Shown piece by piece: positions 1-5,635 of a stretch of 9,250 nucleotides of DNA. Source of the stretch: Ktedonobacteraceae bacterium (lineage in GTDB: Bacteria > Chloroflexota > Ktedonobacteria > Ktedonobacterales > Ktedonobacteraceae); NCBI GenBank assembly GCA_017354095.1, contig JAFMRP010000127.1, positions 1 to 9,250 of the forward strand, read 5' to 3'. The position numbers and the translations under genes were made by a program. The notes below the pieces were generated by a model. It had not been told where the DNA came from, ran no database searches, and worked only from the letters and a program-made list of their open reading frames with translations. Numbering within the stretch: the first letter of the stretch is position 1; each line of letters opens with the position of its first letter.

Positions 1-411
1 AATGCGCTCATTCAGCAGCGCGTCTTCGATGCGCTCAACAAGGTCGACCAGACCGGGAGCCAGGAGAAATTCAGCAAAGCGCAGGATAGCATACAGGAGA
101 ACGAGGCCAGAGCACGCGCACTGGCAGAACTACAACAGCGCGACCTGGATACACAATTAGAGCAGTTAAGCGAAGACCAGATCATTGAGCAGCAGCTAGC
201 CTCGCTCAAACAAAATGCGCCCGAGCCACGCCTGCTGCCAGAGCACAAAGGACGCCTCTCCCCCCTTCAGCCCCCCCAACCTCGGCGCAGCGAGCCAAGC
301 CGCAGCCGCCCGGCCCGCGAAAAGCCATCCCCCCAACCATCGCCTACCTCCCCTCAGGAGAACAGCGACCTCGACCTCGAACAACTCAAAAAACTACTGG
401 ACCTTCCATAA
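1..411 (+). CDS. PspA/IM30-like coiled-coil protein, C-terminal part
   Basis: Frame 1 is open from the window edge to a TAA at 409-411, giving 136 residues; the start lies outside the window. The first ~75 residues are Glu/Gln/Ala/Leu-rich helix without proline. They end in the pattern expected at the C-terminus of PspA/IM30 proteins: an EARARALAEL block, an acidic stretch with EQLSED, and a QQLASLK segment. A Pro/Ser/Arg-rich tail of ~45 residues follows, closing with a short amphipathic segment (LDLEQLKKLLDLP). Members of the family bind and repair stressed membranes as ring or rod oligomers. The extended tail is longer than in the compact family members I know. Codon use favours C-ending codons, like the other plus-strand genes. 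The family call rests on pattern memory of the C-terminal half only; another coiled-coil protein is possible. Confidence 0.65.
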   Translation, partial: NALIQQRVFDALNKVDQTGSQEKFSKAQDSIQENEARARALAELQQRDLDTQLEQLSEDQIIEQQLASLKQNAPEPRLLPEHKGRLSPLQPPQPRRSEPSRSRPAREKPSPQPSPTSPQENSDLDLEQLKKLLDLP

Positions 412-433
412 TCCCGGCACTCTGCGCGGGGGT

Positions 434-491
434 GCAGGGGCTGTGCCCCTGCCGGGGGTTCGGGAGCACAGCCCCCGGAGAATCTCTTTTT
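434..491 (+). terminator. GC-rich double hairpin, probable terminator after the PspA-like gene
   Basis: A perfect 7-bp hairpin (GCAGGGG 434-440, loop 441-445, CCCCTGC 446-452) is followed by a second one (CCGGGGG 452-458 with CCCCCGG 472-478). A TTTTT run at 487-491 comes 8 nt further on. The stems compete for base 452. It sits 23 nt after the stop codon, between convergent genes. The T-run is not directly against the stem, so intrinsic termination is plausible rather than certain. The first hairpin recurs at 2746-2766 and 3873-3894 and so belongs to a dispersed family. Confidence 0.5.
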
Positions 492-515
492 ACAGCAAGG
501 AGTAAGGGGGGATCA

Positions 516-535
516 CAAGGGGCGCCAGCCCCTTG
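516..535. repeat. CAAGGGG/CCCCTTG hairpin between convergent genes
   Basis: A perfect 7-bp inverted repeat (516-522 with 529-535, 6-nt loop) lies 18 bp beyond the stop of the minus-strand small membrane gene. It may act as a transcription barrier for that strand, but no T-run follows in either direction. The same arms occur at 7405-7411/7432-7438, and a longer version at 8655-8664/8698-8707. Confidence 0.45.
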
Positions 536-553
536 AACAGAGGCACAACCCTC

Positions 554-697
554 CTACTTGTTAAACACCAGCACAAAAATCACAATAATCGCCAGCGCAA
601 TAAAAATACCAACAATAAAAGAAAAACGATTATTCCGCTTTTCCTCTTCCGTCACTTGACGCTTCTCACTCATCACACCACTCTTCTTTCCAGACAT
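554..697 (-). CDS. 47-residue single-pass membrane protein
   Basis: On the minus strand, ATG at 697-695 opens a 47-codon frame ending in TAG at 556-554. Residues 1-25 are strongly charged (KK, EKRQ, EEEKRNNR). Residues ~26-44 form one hydrophobic helix (FIVGIFIALAIIVIFVLVF), followed by NK. The charged N-terminus and nearly uncharged C-terminus fit a small inner-membrane protein with a cytoplasmic N-terminus. It begins 6 nt after the stop of the pseudo-receiver regulator on the same strand, so co-transcription and perhaps translational coupling are expected. An alternative start is the ATG of codon 9 (673-671), giving MSEKRQ and 39 residues; neither start has a strong ribosome site. No family is recognised. 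The clean charge-to-helix layout and tight gene spacing argue against chance. Confidence 0.7.
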   Translation of the reverse strand: MSGKKSGVMSEKRQVTEEEKRNNRFSFIVGIFIALAIIVIFVLVFNK

Positions 698-703
698 TTC
701 CCG

Positions 704-2506
704 CTACTCTAAAGCCGCGCTAATAGCCCCTTCGACATTCGCCATCACATTCAGGCTCTCCACAAGATCAGCCTCACGCGAGGTAATCAACACCTGAAAC
801 GCCCACTGCCCCTCACCCACCAGCCGCATCAGAATGCGGCAATCAGCACTGTTCACCACAATCTCCTCAAATTGCCCCCATTCACCCTGAACAAGCATCT
901 GCACCGCACTTTGCAACACAGAACTGGCAGATCGACAGACCGGCGTCATATCTATGTCATCAACCGTCACCTGGGCAACTGGTTGGCCATCCAGACTGAC
1001 AATCGCAGCCGCAACAAAGCCGCCAATAGCATAACCCAGCGTCTGCAGCGCTGACACCAGCGCCGGATAATTGTAATGATGCTTGCTCTGTGCCAGCGCT
1101 CCACTGCGCTGGCGCTCAAGTGCCCCACTGCGCTGGTGGTCAGCAGAACGCTCCTCACTCACGGTAGTAAGCGACTGGAGATCATCTACTTCTATAGGAG
1201 GGGTACTTATCGGAGGAGTATTTCTCCTCTGCGGCTCCTGCTGCTGCTGCCACACAGTGGGCGATGATTGAAACACCTCAGCCGGAGCCATATTATATGG
1301 CGTCTCATCTGACAGCAAAGGATCAGTAGCCCTACTGACATCTTGCGGCATCTGCCACTGAGGCGACGAAGAAACAGCTGGCGTCGAAGGTACACGTTCC
1401 GCGGACGGCGGGCGCATCACCACCGGTATATCTGTCGTGGGCTGATCTACTAACCAGGAAGGCAGCTCCTCCTTCTCATTCACAGGCGTCTTCTGTACCG
1501 CCGGAGTGATCGCCCCCATACTTCCACTGGTCACTGAACGCCCACCACCCATATTGGGCAACACTGTACCTGAAGCATCGCTGACACGCGGCAGCTCCGA
1601 AGACCTCTCCCACCATTCTCGCGTCATCTCGCTCGACTGCTTTTGGTCAACCCTGCCATTCCCAGAACCGCCCTGCGGTCCAGGCATGTCCGTCTCGGCC
1701 AGAACCGCGAAAGGAGTATCATCAATCTCCTCCACTGGATTCATTACGAATGGATGATCATCTACCTCTTCTCCACCCTCAGGCGCCATGAACGTATCTA
1801 TATCCTGCCCACCGCTCTGCTGCTGCATAGCAGCGTCCGCATACTTGGTGCGATACTGCACTGCCTGAAAAATAAGACGCGACAACGGCTGCTTGACATT
1901 GGGTTCCACTTGCTCATTCCAGGGCTGCTGAGCTACAGAACCATTCTTATGCGCGGCCAGCGCGAAAAACGCCTCCTCACCACGCAGCGTTCCATATTCA
2001 GCCCAGATCAGCTCGCCGTTCTGAAAACGCAACAGGCCATGCTCTTCCAGACCCGTATTCACCAGTAACGCAATACTGCGATGACTCATTGTAACCATCT
2101 GGATGACATCCAACAGATCGAAGGAGTCCAGATCGGCTGAAAATCCCGGTTGCTGCAAAAAACGACGCAGCTCCTCTCTTAATTGACGAACATCTAGCGG
2201 CAGCTCTAAATAACCGGCGGCACCGTTTTCCAATACCTGCATCCGCTGATCAGGCTCTCCCATCAGAAGCATATGCGTCGTGGGCCGGTAAGCCCGCAAC
2301 CACTGAAGCAATTCCAAACCACCGGCACCGGGTACCCGCAAATTACACACCACCACCACAAATGTCTCCGACCACAAAGCCCGTACTGCATCCGCGCCGT
2401 TGGCAACACTTCGCACTGCATAGCCTTCCTTCTGCAAGGCGTTGACTATGTTCCGATTGAGCTTTTCGTCAGCCTCAACAACTAGAATGCGCCATACGTC
2501 AGACAT
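704..2506 (-). CDS. Pseudo-receiver/PATAN (DUF4388)/roadblock signalling protein
   Basis: This 600-residue protein has three parts. Residues 1-118 are a receiver fold. Residues ~122-225 are a PatA-like PATAN (DUF4388) domain, seen in the LDSFDLLDVIQMVTMSHRS start and the later GLLRFQNGELIWAE and GTLRGEEAFFAL motifs. After a ~250-residue Pro/Ser/Gln/Glu-rich linker comes a roadblock/LC7 domain (~476-600; AAAIVSLDGQPVAQ and later strands). Roadblock domains of the MglB type act on small Ras-like GTPases and PATAN domains mediate contacts in signalling proteins, so a cytoplasmic adaptor in GTPase or surface/motility control is a reasonable guess. The receiver looks non-phosphorylatable: Asn55 sits in the phospho-Asp position (VVCNLRVPG), Leu102 replaces the usual Lys before Pro103, Met82 is at the Thr/Ser position, and the acidic pocket reads VVEADE. 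Start: ATG 2506-2504, with AGGTGG nine bases upstream. The linker carries a tandem QRSGALER repeat. Confidence 0.85.
   Translation of the reverse strand: MSDVWRILVVEADEKLNRNIVNALQKEGYAVRSVANGADAVRALWSETFVVVVCNLRVPGAGGLELLQWLRAYRPTTHMLLMGEPDQRMQVLENGAAGYLELPLDVRQLREELRRFLQQPGFSADLDSFDLLDVIQMVTMSHRSIALLVNTGLEEHGLLRFQNGELIWAEYGTLRGEEAFFALAAHKNGSVAQQPWNEQVEPNVKQPLSRLIFQAVQYRTKYADAAMQQQSGGQDIDTFMAPEGGEEVDDHPFVMNPVEEIDDTPFAVLAETDMPGPQGGSGNGRVDQKQSSEMTREWWERSSELPRVSDASGTVLPNMGGGRSVTSGSMGAITPAVQKTPVNEKEELPSWLVDQPTTDIPVVMRPPSAERVPSTPAVSSSPQWQMPQDVSRATDPLLSDETPYNMAPAEVFQSSPTVWQQQQEPQRRNTPPISTPPIEVDDLQSLTTVSEERSADHQRSGALERQRSGALAQSKHHYNYPALVSALQTLGYAIGGFVAAAIVSLDGQPVAQVTVDDIDMTPVCRSASSVLQSAVQMLVQGEWGQFEEIVVNSADCRILMRLVGEGQWAFQVLITSREADLVESLNVMANVEGAISAALE
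1088..1135. repeat. Two-copy 24-bp coding repeat in the regulator linker
   Basis: Two in-frame copies of a 24-bp unit (about 1088-1111 and 1112-1135) encode the near-identical octapeptides QRSGALER and QRSGALAQ just before the roadblock domain. Because the unit is a multiple of three, copy number could change without breaking the frame. Confidence 0.6.
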
Positions 2507-2735
2507 TGCTTCTATCCACCTGAACCAGATTGAGCCCGCTGTCTCCCCGCGATCATCGCCGCTCTTCCACCAGAAGGCTCTCCAAATTTGACCTGCTTGA
2601 TCTTTTCAAGCCAACAAATCATACTTTGATGAGTGTATCACGACGCCCTTTGGATGGCAAGCTACCCTCACACAGGTACCATCCCACACCCGACACCACA
2701 GTTGACGTGTCTTCCTCCATTCCTGGTTCCCGCAA
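2507..2735. other. Leader and promoter region of the minus-strand regulator
   Basis: No coding region is supported here. It holds the regulator's promoter (separate entry), an implied 5' leader of ~120 nt, and a small inverted repeat CTTGA/TCAAG near 2598-2611. From 2661 to 2735 I see nothing specific. Confidence 0.5.
2632..2660 (-). promoter_or_regulatory. Sigma70-type promoter of the regulator/small-membrane-protein operon
   Basis: Read on the minus strand, TTGCCA (2660-2655) is separated by exactly 17 nt from TACACT (2637-2632). TGA directly before it makes an extended -10 (TGATACACT). Transcription would start near 2625, giving a leader of ~120 nt. Both hexamers are within two bases of consensus. 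The call is made by eye. Confidence 0.6.
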
Positions 2736-2745
2736 AAGCGAGGGT

Positions 2746-2787
2746 GCAGGGGGCGCAGCTCCCTGCCGGGGCCTGGGGTGTCCCCAG
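2746..2787 (+). repeat. GCAG-CTGC hairpin family, copy 2, with following hairpin
   Basis: GCAGGG (2746-2751) pairs with CCCTGC (2761-2766). Next comes CCGGGG, then a second hairpin CTGGGG-TGT-CCCCAG (2773-2787) and an A-rich/TTTT stretch. The order matches the copy at 434-491 (hairpin, CCGGGG, hairpin, AT-rich, TTTT). Copy 2 does not follow a plus-strand gene, so its presence is not explained by termination alone. Confidence 0.6.
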
Positions 2788-2820
2788 AAAAATCCTTTTG
2801 CGAGCCGCCGCAGGCGATTC

Positions 2821-3025
2821 CGCCCAGACCGCCTGACCGCGCAGCGGGAACGCCTCTCCGTCAGATGACGCGAAGCGTAGCTGCGCCAGATTCCTTGCAG
2901 CCCGCCTGACGGCGCAGCCGTAGCCGCAAAAGCGGCGTTGGCGGGCTGGACAAGAGGCCCAGCGTTTCTGACGGGACCTTTCAAGAGGCCGCGCCAGCGG
3001 CGTTGGCGGTCTGGACAAGAGGGCG
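2821..3025. repeat. Composite cruciform repeat, one copy apparently interrupted by another
   Basis: The outer left arm (CGCCC 2821-2825 and CAGACCGCC 2825-2833, sharing one base) pairs with GGCGGTCTG (3005-3013) plus GGGCG (3021-3025), leaving GACAAGA as a 3' bulge. Next to the left arm is a CCGC-GCA-GCGG hairpin (2837-2847); next to the right arm is GCCGC-GCCA-GCGGC (2988-3001). Between them lies about 140 bp. It includes a complete second copy of the same architecture at 2893-2957 and a fragment (2868-2880) with an ACGC-GAA-GCGT hairpin overlapping GTAG. The simplest reading is one element interrupted by its relatives. Confidence 0.65.
2893..2957. repeat. Three-way-junction cruciform element, copy A
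   Basis: The outer stem is CAGCCCGCC (2898-2906) with GGCGGGCTG (2940-2948). Beneath it, CCTT (2893-2896) can pair imperfectly with AAGAGG (2952-2957). Inside are two hairpins: ACGGC-GCA-GCCGT (2909-2921) and GCCGC-AAAA-GCGGC (2923-2936), joined by GTAG (2920-2923). The copy at 3905-3972 has the same order of parts with different stem bases. It does not encode a protein. Confidence 0.75.
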
Positions 3026-3071
3026 GCGAGGTGAGAGCACAGGCTCACTTGTGACCAACCCGGACCAGATA

Positions 3072-3080
3072 TGCTATACT
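3072..3080 (+). promoter_or_regulatory. Extended -10 promoter of rpiA
   Basis: TGC-TATACT (TATACT at 3075-3080) forms an extended -10. The -35 region is poor: TGACCA at 3052-3057 has 17-nt spacing, and TTGTGA at 3049-3054 is 20 nt away. Expected transcription starts near 3087, about 65 nt before the rpiA start. Confidence 0.55.
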
Positions 3081-3153
3081 CGGACAGCACACAGATGTCA
3101 TACAATATGCACAACACCTACCACCCAACGCATCCAAAGGAGTACATGGCGCG

Positions 3154-3849
3154 ATGTCGCAACACGATAAACAACAGGACACCTGGAAAGAACTGGCAGG
3201 CACAACCGCCGCCAGGCTCGTTGAAGATGACATGGTCATCGGGCTGGGTACAGGCACAACCGCAACATTTTTTGTGCGCGCGCTGGCACAACGCATCCAG
3301 CAAGGACTACGCATCACCGGAGCCGTCGCTTCCTCCCAGGCAACGCATGACCTTGCCGAACAACTGGGTATACCACTCACAACACTCGACAGCTACCCCG
3401 AACTGGACCTCTACATTGACGGCGCAGACGAAATCGACCCACAACTGCGCCTCATCAAAGGCGGGGGGGGAGCACTCCTGCGCGAGAAAATCGTGGCTTC
3501 GTCCGCGCGCCGCTTTATCGTCATCGGCGACATCACCAAGCAAGTCACCTACCTGGGACAAAATTTTCCCGTCCCACTGGAAGTCGTCCCCTTCGCGGTC
3601 ACACCCGTACGCAAACGCCTGGAAGCACTGCATGCCATAGCCCAGATACGCCATCTCGGCGCCAGCACTTTCATTACCGAAAACCATAATATCATCCTGG
3701 ACTGCACATTCCCCCAGGGCATCACCAATCCCGACGAACTGGACGCCAGGCTGCACAATATCGTCGGCGTAGTGGAAACCGGCCTGTTCCTACACATGGC
3801 CAGCCAGGCCCTGATCGGCGGCCCCCAGGGCATACAACACCTGCCCTGA
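3154..3849 (+). CDS. rpiA: Ribose-5-phosphate isomerase A
   Basis: This 231-residue protein interconverts ribose 5-phosphate and ribulose 5-phosphate in the non-oxidative pentose phosphate pathway, in the cytosol. All family hallmarks are present: the phosphate-binding GLGTGTT (30-36), the DGADE motif with Asp89 and Asp92, and KGGGGALLREK with Lys102 and Glu111. These correspond to Asp81, Asp84, Lys94 and Glu103 of the E. coli enzyme with a constant offset of eight. A long C-terminal part (IVGVVETGLFL) completes the fold; length is normal. AAAGGAG (3136-3142) precedes the ATG at 3154 by 11 nt. Another ATG at 3146 is only 3 nt from this site and in the wrong frame. The gene has its own promoter, and another promoter lies before the downstream ECF genes, so it is probably not strictly in their operon. 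Confidence 0.96.
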   Translation: MSQHDKQQDTWKELAGTTAARLVEDDMVIGLGTGTTATFFVRALAQRIQQGLRITGAVASSQATHDLAEQLGIPLTTLDSYPELDLYIDGADEIDPQLRLIKGGGGALLREKIVASSARRFIVIGDITKQVTYLGQNFPVPLEVVPFAVTPVRKRLEALHAIAQIRHLGASTFITENHNIILDCTFPQGITNPDELDARLHNIVGVVETGLFLHMASQALIGGPQGIQHLP

Positions 3850-3872
3850 CTGTCATACCTCCCAGCGGGAGT

Positions 3873-3985
3873 GCAGAGGACGCAGCGCCTCTGCCGGGGT
3901 ACTTCTGCTCCGACAGCCTGACGAACGCAGTTCGTAGCTGAACAGCAGCGTTGGCTGTCGGAATAAGAGCAGACGGGGTGCCCCC
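3873..3985. repeat. GCAG-CTGC hairpin family, copy 3, split by the cruciform element
   Basis: GCAGAGG (3873-3879) pairs with CCTCTGC (3888-3894), followed by CGGGG, as in the copies at 434 and 2746. The next family part, a GGGGTG-CCCC hairpin, appears only at 3975-3985. The three-way-junction cruciform (3905-3972) sits between the two halves. The first stem changes to A-T pairs where other copies have G-C, yet still pairs perfectly. It begins 24 bp after the rpiA stop and may also help end its transcript. Confidence 0.6.
3905..3972. repeat. Three-way-junction cruciform element, copy B
   Basis: Lower stem CTGCTC (3905-3910) pairs with GAGCAG (3967-3972). Upper stem CCGACAGCC (3910-3918, sharing base 3910) pairs with GGCTGTCGG (3953-3961), and AATAA forms a 3' bulge. 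The inner hairpins are ACGAAC-GCA-GTTCGT (3921-3935) and GCTG-AACAG-CAGC (3937-3949), joined by GTAG (3934-3937). Part for part this matches the copy at 2893-2957, with compensating changes in the outer stem and both inner stems. Confidence 0.75.
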
Positions 3986-4000
3986 GAGCCCCCCCTCTCC

Positions 4001-4030
4001 TTGACATTTTGCTCAGCAAATCACTATACT
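4001..4030 (+). promoter_or_regulatory. Near-consensus sigma70 promoter of the ECF operon
   Basis: TTGACA (4001-4006) is a perfect -35, followed after 18 nt by TATACT (4025-4030), one base from consensus. Transcription should start near 4037, leaving a leader of ~140 nt before the S-component start. It is the strongest promoter visible in the window. Confidence 0.75.
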
Positions 4031-4036
4031 ATGCAT

Positions 4037-4175
4037 GGCCTAACAACCGTAAGGATAGCCGGTCGGCTGCCACTACCAGACATACGTTTTGTTTCCTGAT
4101 GTACGTTTTATTCGTCATATACTTCAGCTGCACTCCCTATAGTGCAGCACTGCTCATCGCACAAAGGAGCGTATT
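4037..4175 (+). other. Long leader of the ECF operon with an 8-bp hairpin
   Basis: The ~140-nt untranslated leader contains a perfect 8-bp hairpin, GCTGCACT (4127-4134) with AGTGCAGC (4141-4148) and a 6-nt loop. It ends 14 nt before the ribosome site AAAGGAG (4163-4169). Leaders of vitamin-uptake ECF genes often carry riboswitches, but I recognise none of the known conserved cores (TPP, FMN, cobalamin, folate, preQ1). The hairpin has no T-run, so it is not a plain terminator. Confidence 0.4.
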
Positions 4176-4778
4176 TTGAGCAAAATCACACCACGAATCT
4201 CCACTGATCAGCCCTGGAGACTCACAACCGAACGCCTGGTTCTGGCCAGCGTATTTGGCGCTATCACGATTATCCTGGGCACCGTGCCCGGCCTTGGTTT
4301 CATCCCCGTCCCCAACACAACCGGCTCCGCCACCACCGAACATATCCCAACCATCATTGGAGGCATTACTGGAGGCCCCATCGTCGGTATCTTCTCCGGC
4401 CTGATCTTTGGCCTCACCAGTTTCCTGCGCTCCGGTGTCCCCCTCTTTAAAGATCCAACGGTCTCTATCCTTCCGCGTCTCTTTATCGGCCTGATCGCCT
4501 GGGCCGCTTTCGCTTCCCTATCACGTTTCAATCGCGACGTGGCAGCCGCCGTGGCCGGCCTGCTCGGCTCAGCAACCAATACCATCCTCGTCCTGACCAT
4601 GATCGTGGTCAGAGGTTACGCTCCCCCGGCCTTCGTTCTCACGGTCATTCCACAATCCATCGTCGAGGCCATCGGGGCAGCTATTCTATCCGTTGCGCTG
4701 GCACGCGTCTTCTCCATTATCCAGGGACGCTATGTGCGAGCACCAGAAACAAAATCACGCGAAGACCTACCCTACTGA
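4176..4778 (+). CDS. ECF transporter S component (substrate-binding membrane protein)
   Basis: This 200-residue hydrophobic protein has about six membrane segments: roughly 20-43, 57-66, 67-84, 98-115, 121-146 and 152-181. It shows the Gly/Pro-rich pattern of ECF S components (HIPTIIGGITGGPIVGIFSG, then a GLTSFL loop). That stretch resembles the PanT/DUF3816-like group (ECF_trnsprt, PF12822), but I cannot assign a vitamin or other substrate. The start is TTG (4176-4178): AAAGGAG at 4163-4169 has ideal 6-nt spacing, and the following residues MSKITPR give a natural N-terminus. It is first in the operon with EcfA1, EcfA2 and EcfT, so it is probably the dedicated binding subunit of this ECF complex. 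The C-terminus is charged and cytoplasmic. Its TGA overlaps the likely start region of ecfA1. Confidence 0.87.
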   Translation: MSKITPRISTDQPWRLTTERLVLASVFGAITIILGTVPGLGFIPVPNTTGSATTEHIPTIIGGITGGPIVGIFSGLIFGLTSFLRSGVPLFKDPTVSILPRLFIGLIAWAAFASLSRFNRDVAAAVAGLLGSATNTILVLTMIVVRGYAPPAFVLTVIPQSIVEAIGAAILSVALARVFSIIQGRYVRAPETKSREDLPY

Positions 4779-5635
4779 CGAAAGGCAGCACAAAAATCAG
4801 CATAGAGGTTTCTCACATCACCTTCAATTACAGCACACAGGACGAGCATACTCCCCCGGCTATATGCAATGTCGACCTGCGCATCAATGAGGGCGAAACG
4901 GTCGCCATTATTGGACAGAATGGCTCGGGCAAAAGTACGCTCGCCAGGCTGTTAGCAGCAATCCTGCACCCGGATAGCGGCCACATCCTGGTCGACGATC
5001 TGAATACCAGCGCTGGCGGCGAACAACTCTGGACGATTCGCCAGCGCGTCGGCCTGGTCTTCCAGAATCCCGATGACCAGCTTGTCGCCAATACCGTTAT
5101 CGATGATATCGCCTTCGGCCCCGAAAATCTGGGCCTGCCACGCTTCGAAATTGAGGAGCGCGTGTACGAGGCTATCAAACTGCTCGACCTGGAATCCATT
5201 GCAGAGATGCCCATCAACGAGCTATCAGTAGGCCAGAAGCAGCGCGTCGCCATTGCCGGCGTACTGGCTATGCGCCCGCGCTATCTGCTCCTGGATGAGC
5301 CAACCACCATGATCCCGGGAAAAACCGCGCGTCAGCTCCTCGCAACAGCTCACCGCCTCGCACGCGAGCAGAATCTGGCCATCGTACATATCACCCACTT
5401 CATGCATGAGGTGGCGGATTTCCAGCGCGTCATCGTGATGCACCAGGGCAGCATCGCGATGGATGGAACGCCCGCGGAAGTCTTCGCACGCTCCAACGAG
5501 CTGCAACAAATCGGTCTGGACATCCCGATGGTTACCCACGTGGGTCAACGCCTGCGCGCCAGGGGCTGCACACACCTGCCAGAGGTCGTTCTCTCTACAG
5601 AACAGTTGAGGACCAGTCTATGCTCTTCGAATTGA
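4775..5635 (+). CDS. ecfA1: ECF transporter ATPase EcfA1 (non-canonical start)
   Basis: This is an ABC ATPase of the energy-coupling factor module. Its N-terminal frame reads ISIEVSHITFNY, giving an A-loop Tyr. Walker A is GQNGSGKST (~47-55), the Q-loop VFQNPDDQ, the signature LSVGQKQRVAIAG (~150), Walker B LLLDEP with catalytic Glu ~175, and the switch His ~208 (HITHFMHE). Two features deviate: LSVGQ instead of LSGGQ, and EPTTMIPGKTARQ after Walker B, which lacks the usual D-loop Asp. Homology clearly begins near 4796, but there is no in-frame ATG, GTG or TTG before GTG 5162, which would delete Walker A. Candidate starts are CTG 4775, overlapping the S-component TGA as CTGA (chosen here, 286 residues), ATC 4796 behind GAAAGG, or ATA 4802. 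A sequence error is also possible. It overlaps ecfA2 by 16 bp. Confidence 0.85.
   Translation: MTKGSTKISIEVSHITFNYSTQDEHTPPAICNVDLRINEGETVAIIGQNGSGKSTLARLLAAILHPDSGHILVDDLNTSAGGEQLWTIRQRVGLVFQNPDDQLVANTVIDDIAFGPENLGLPRFEIEERVYEAIKLLDLESIAEMPINELSVGQKQRVAIAGVLAMRPRYLLLDEPTTMIPGKTARQLLATAHRLAREQNLAIVHITHFMHEVADFQRVIVMHQGSIAMDGTPAEVFARSNELQQIGLDIPMVTHVGQRLRARGCTHLPEVVLSTEQLRTSLCSSN

Noticed and set aside
2806..3025. CRISPR array
   Set aside because: Repeats are palindromic, unequal in length and nested, with no regular spacers and no cas genes.
2619..3117. Several open frames on both strands across the 2.6-3.1 kb intergenic region
   Set aside because: They run through GC-rich inverted repeats, have no ribosome sites or recognisable domains, and change frame across repeat copies.
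3071..3640. Open frame overlapping rpiA on the plus strand, with an ATG at 3146 near the same ribosome site
   Set aside because: It is a shadow of rpiA in another frame; the rpiA frame contains all catalytic motifs, and the ATG at 3146 is only 3 nt from AAAGGAG.
4037..4175. Known riboswitch or tRNA/T-box leader
   Set aside because: No conserved core of a familiar class, no CCA end, cloverleaf or T-box sequence could be found by eye.
5162..5635. EcfA1 as a truncated protein starting at GTG 5162
   Set aside because: The frame upstream encodes an intact A-loop, Walker A and Q-loop in order, so the gene is full length and only its start is unusual.
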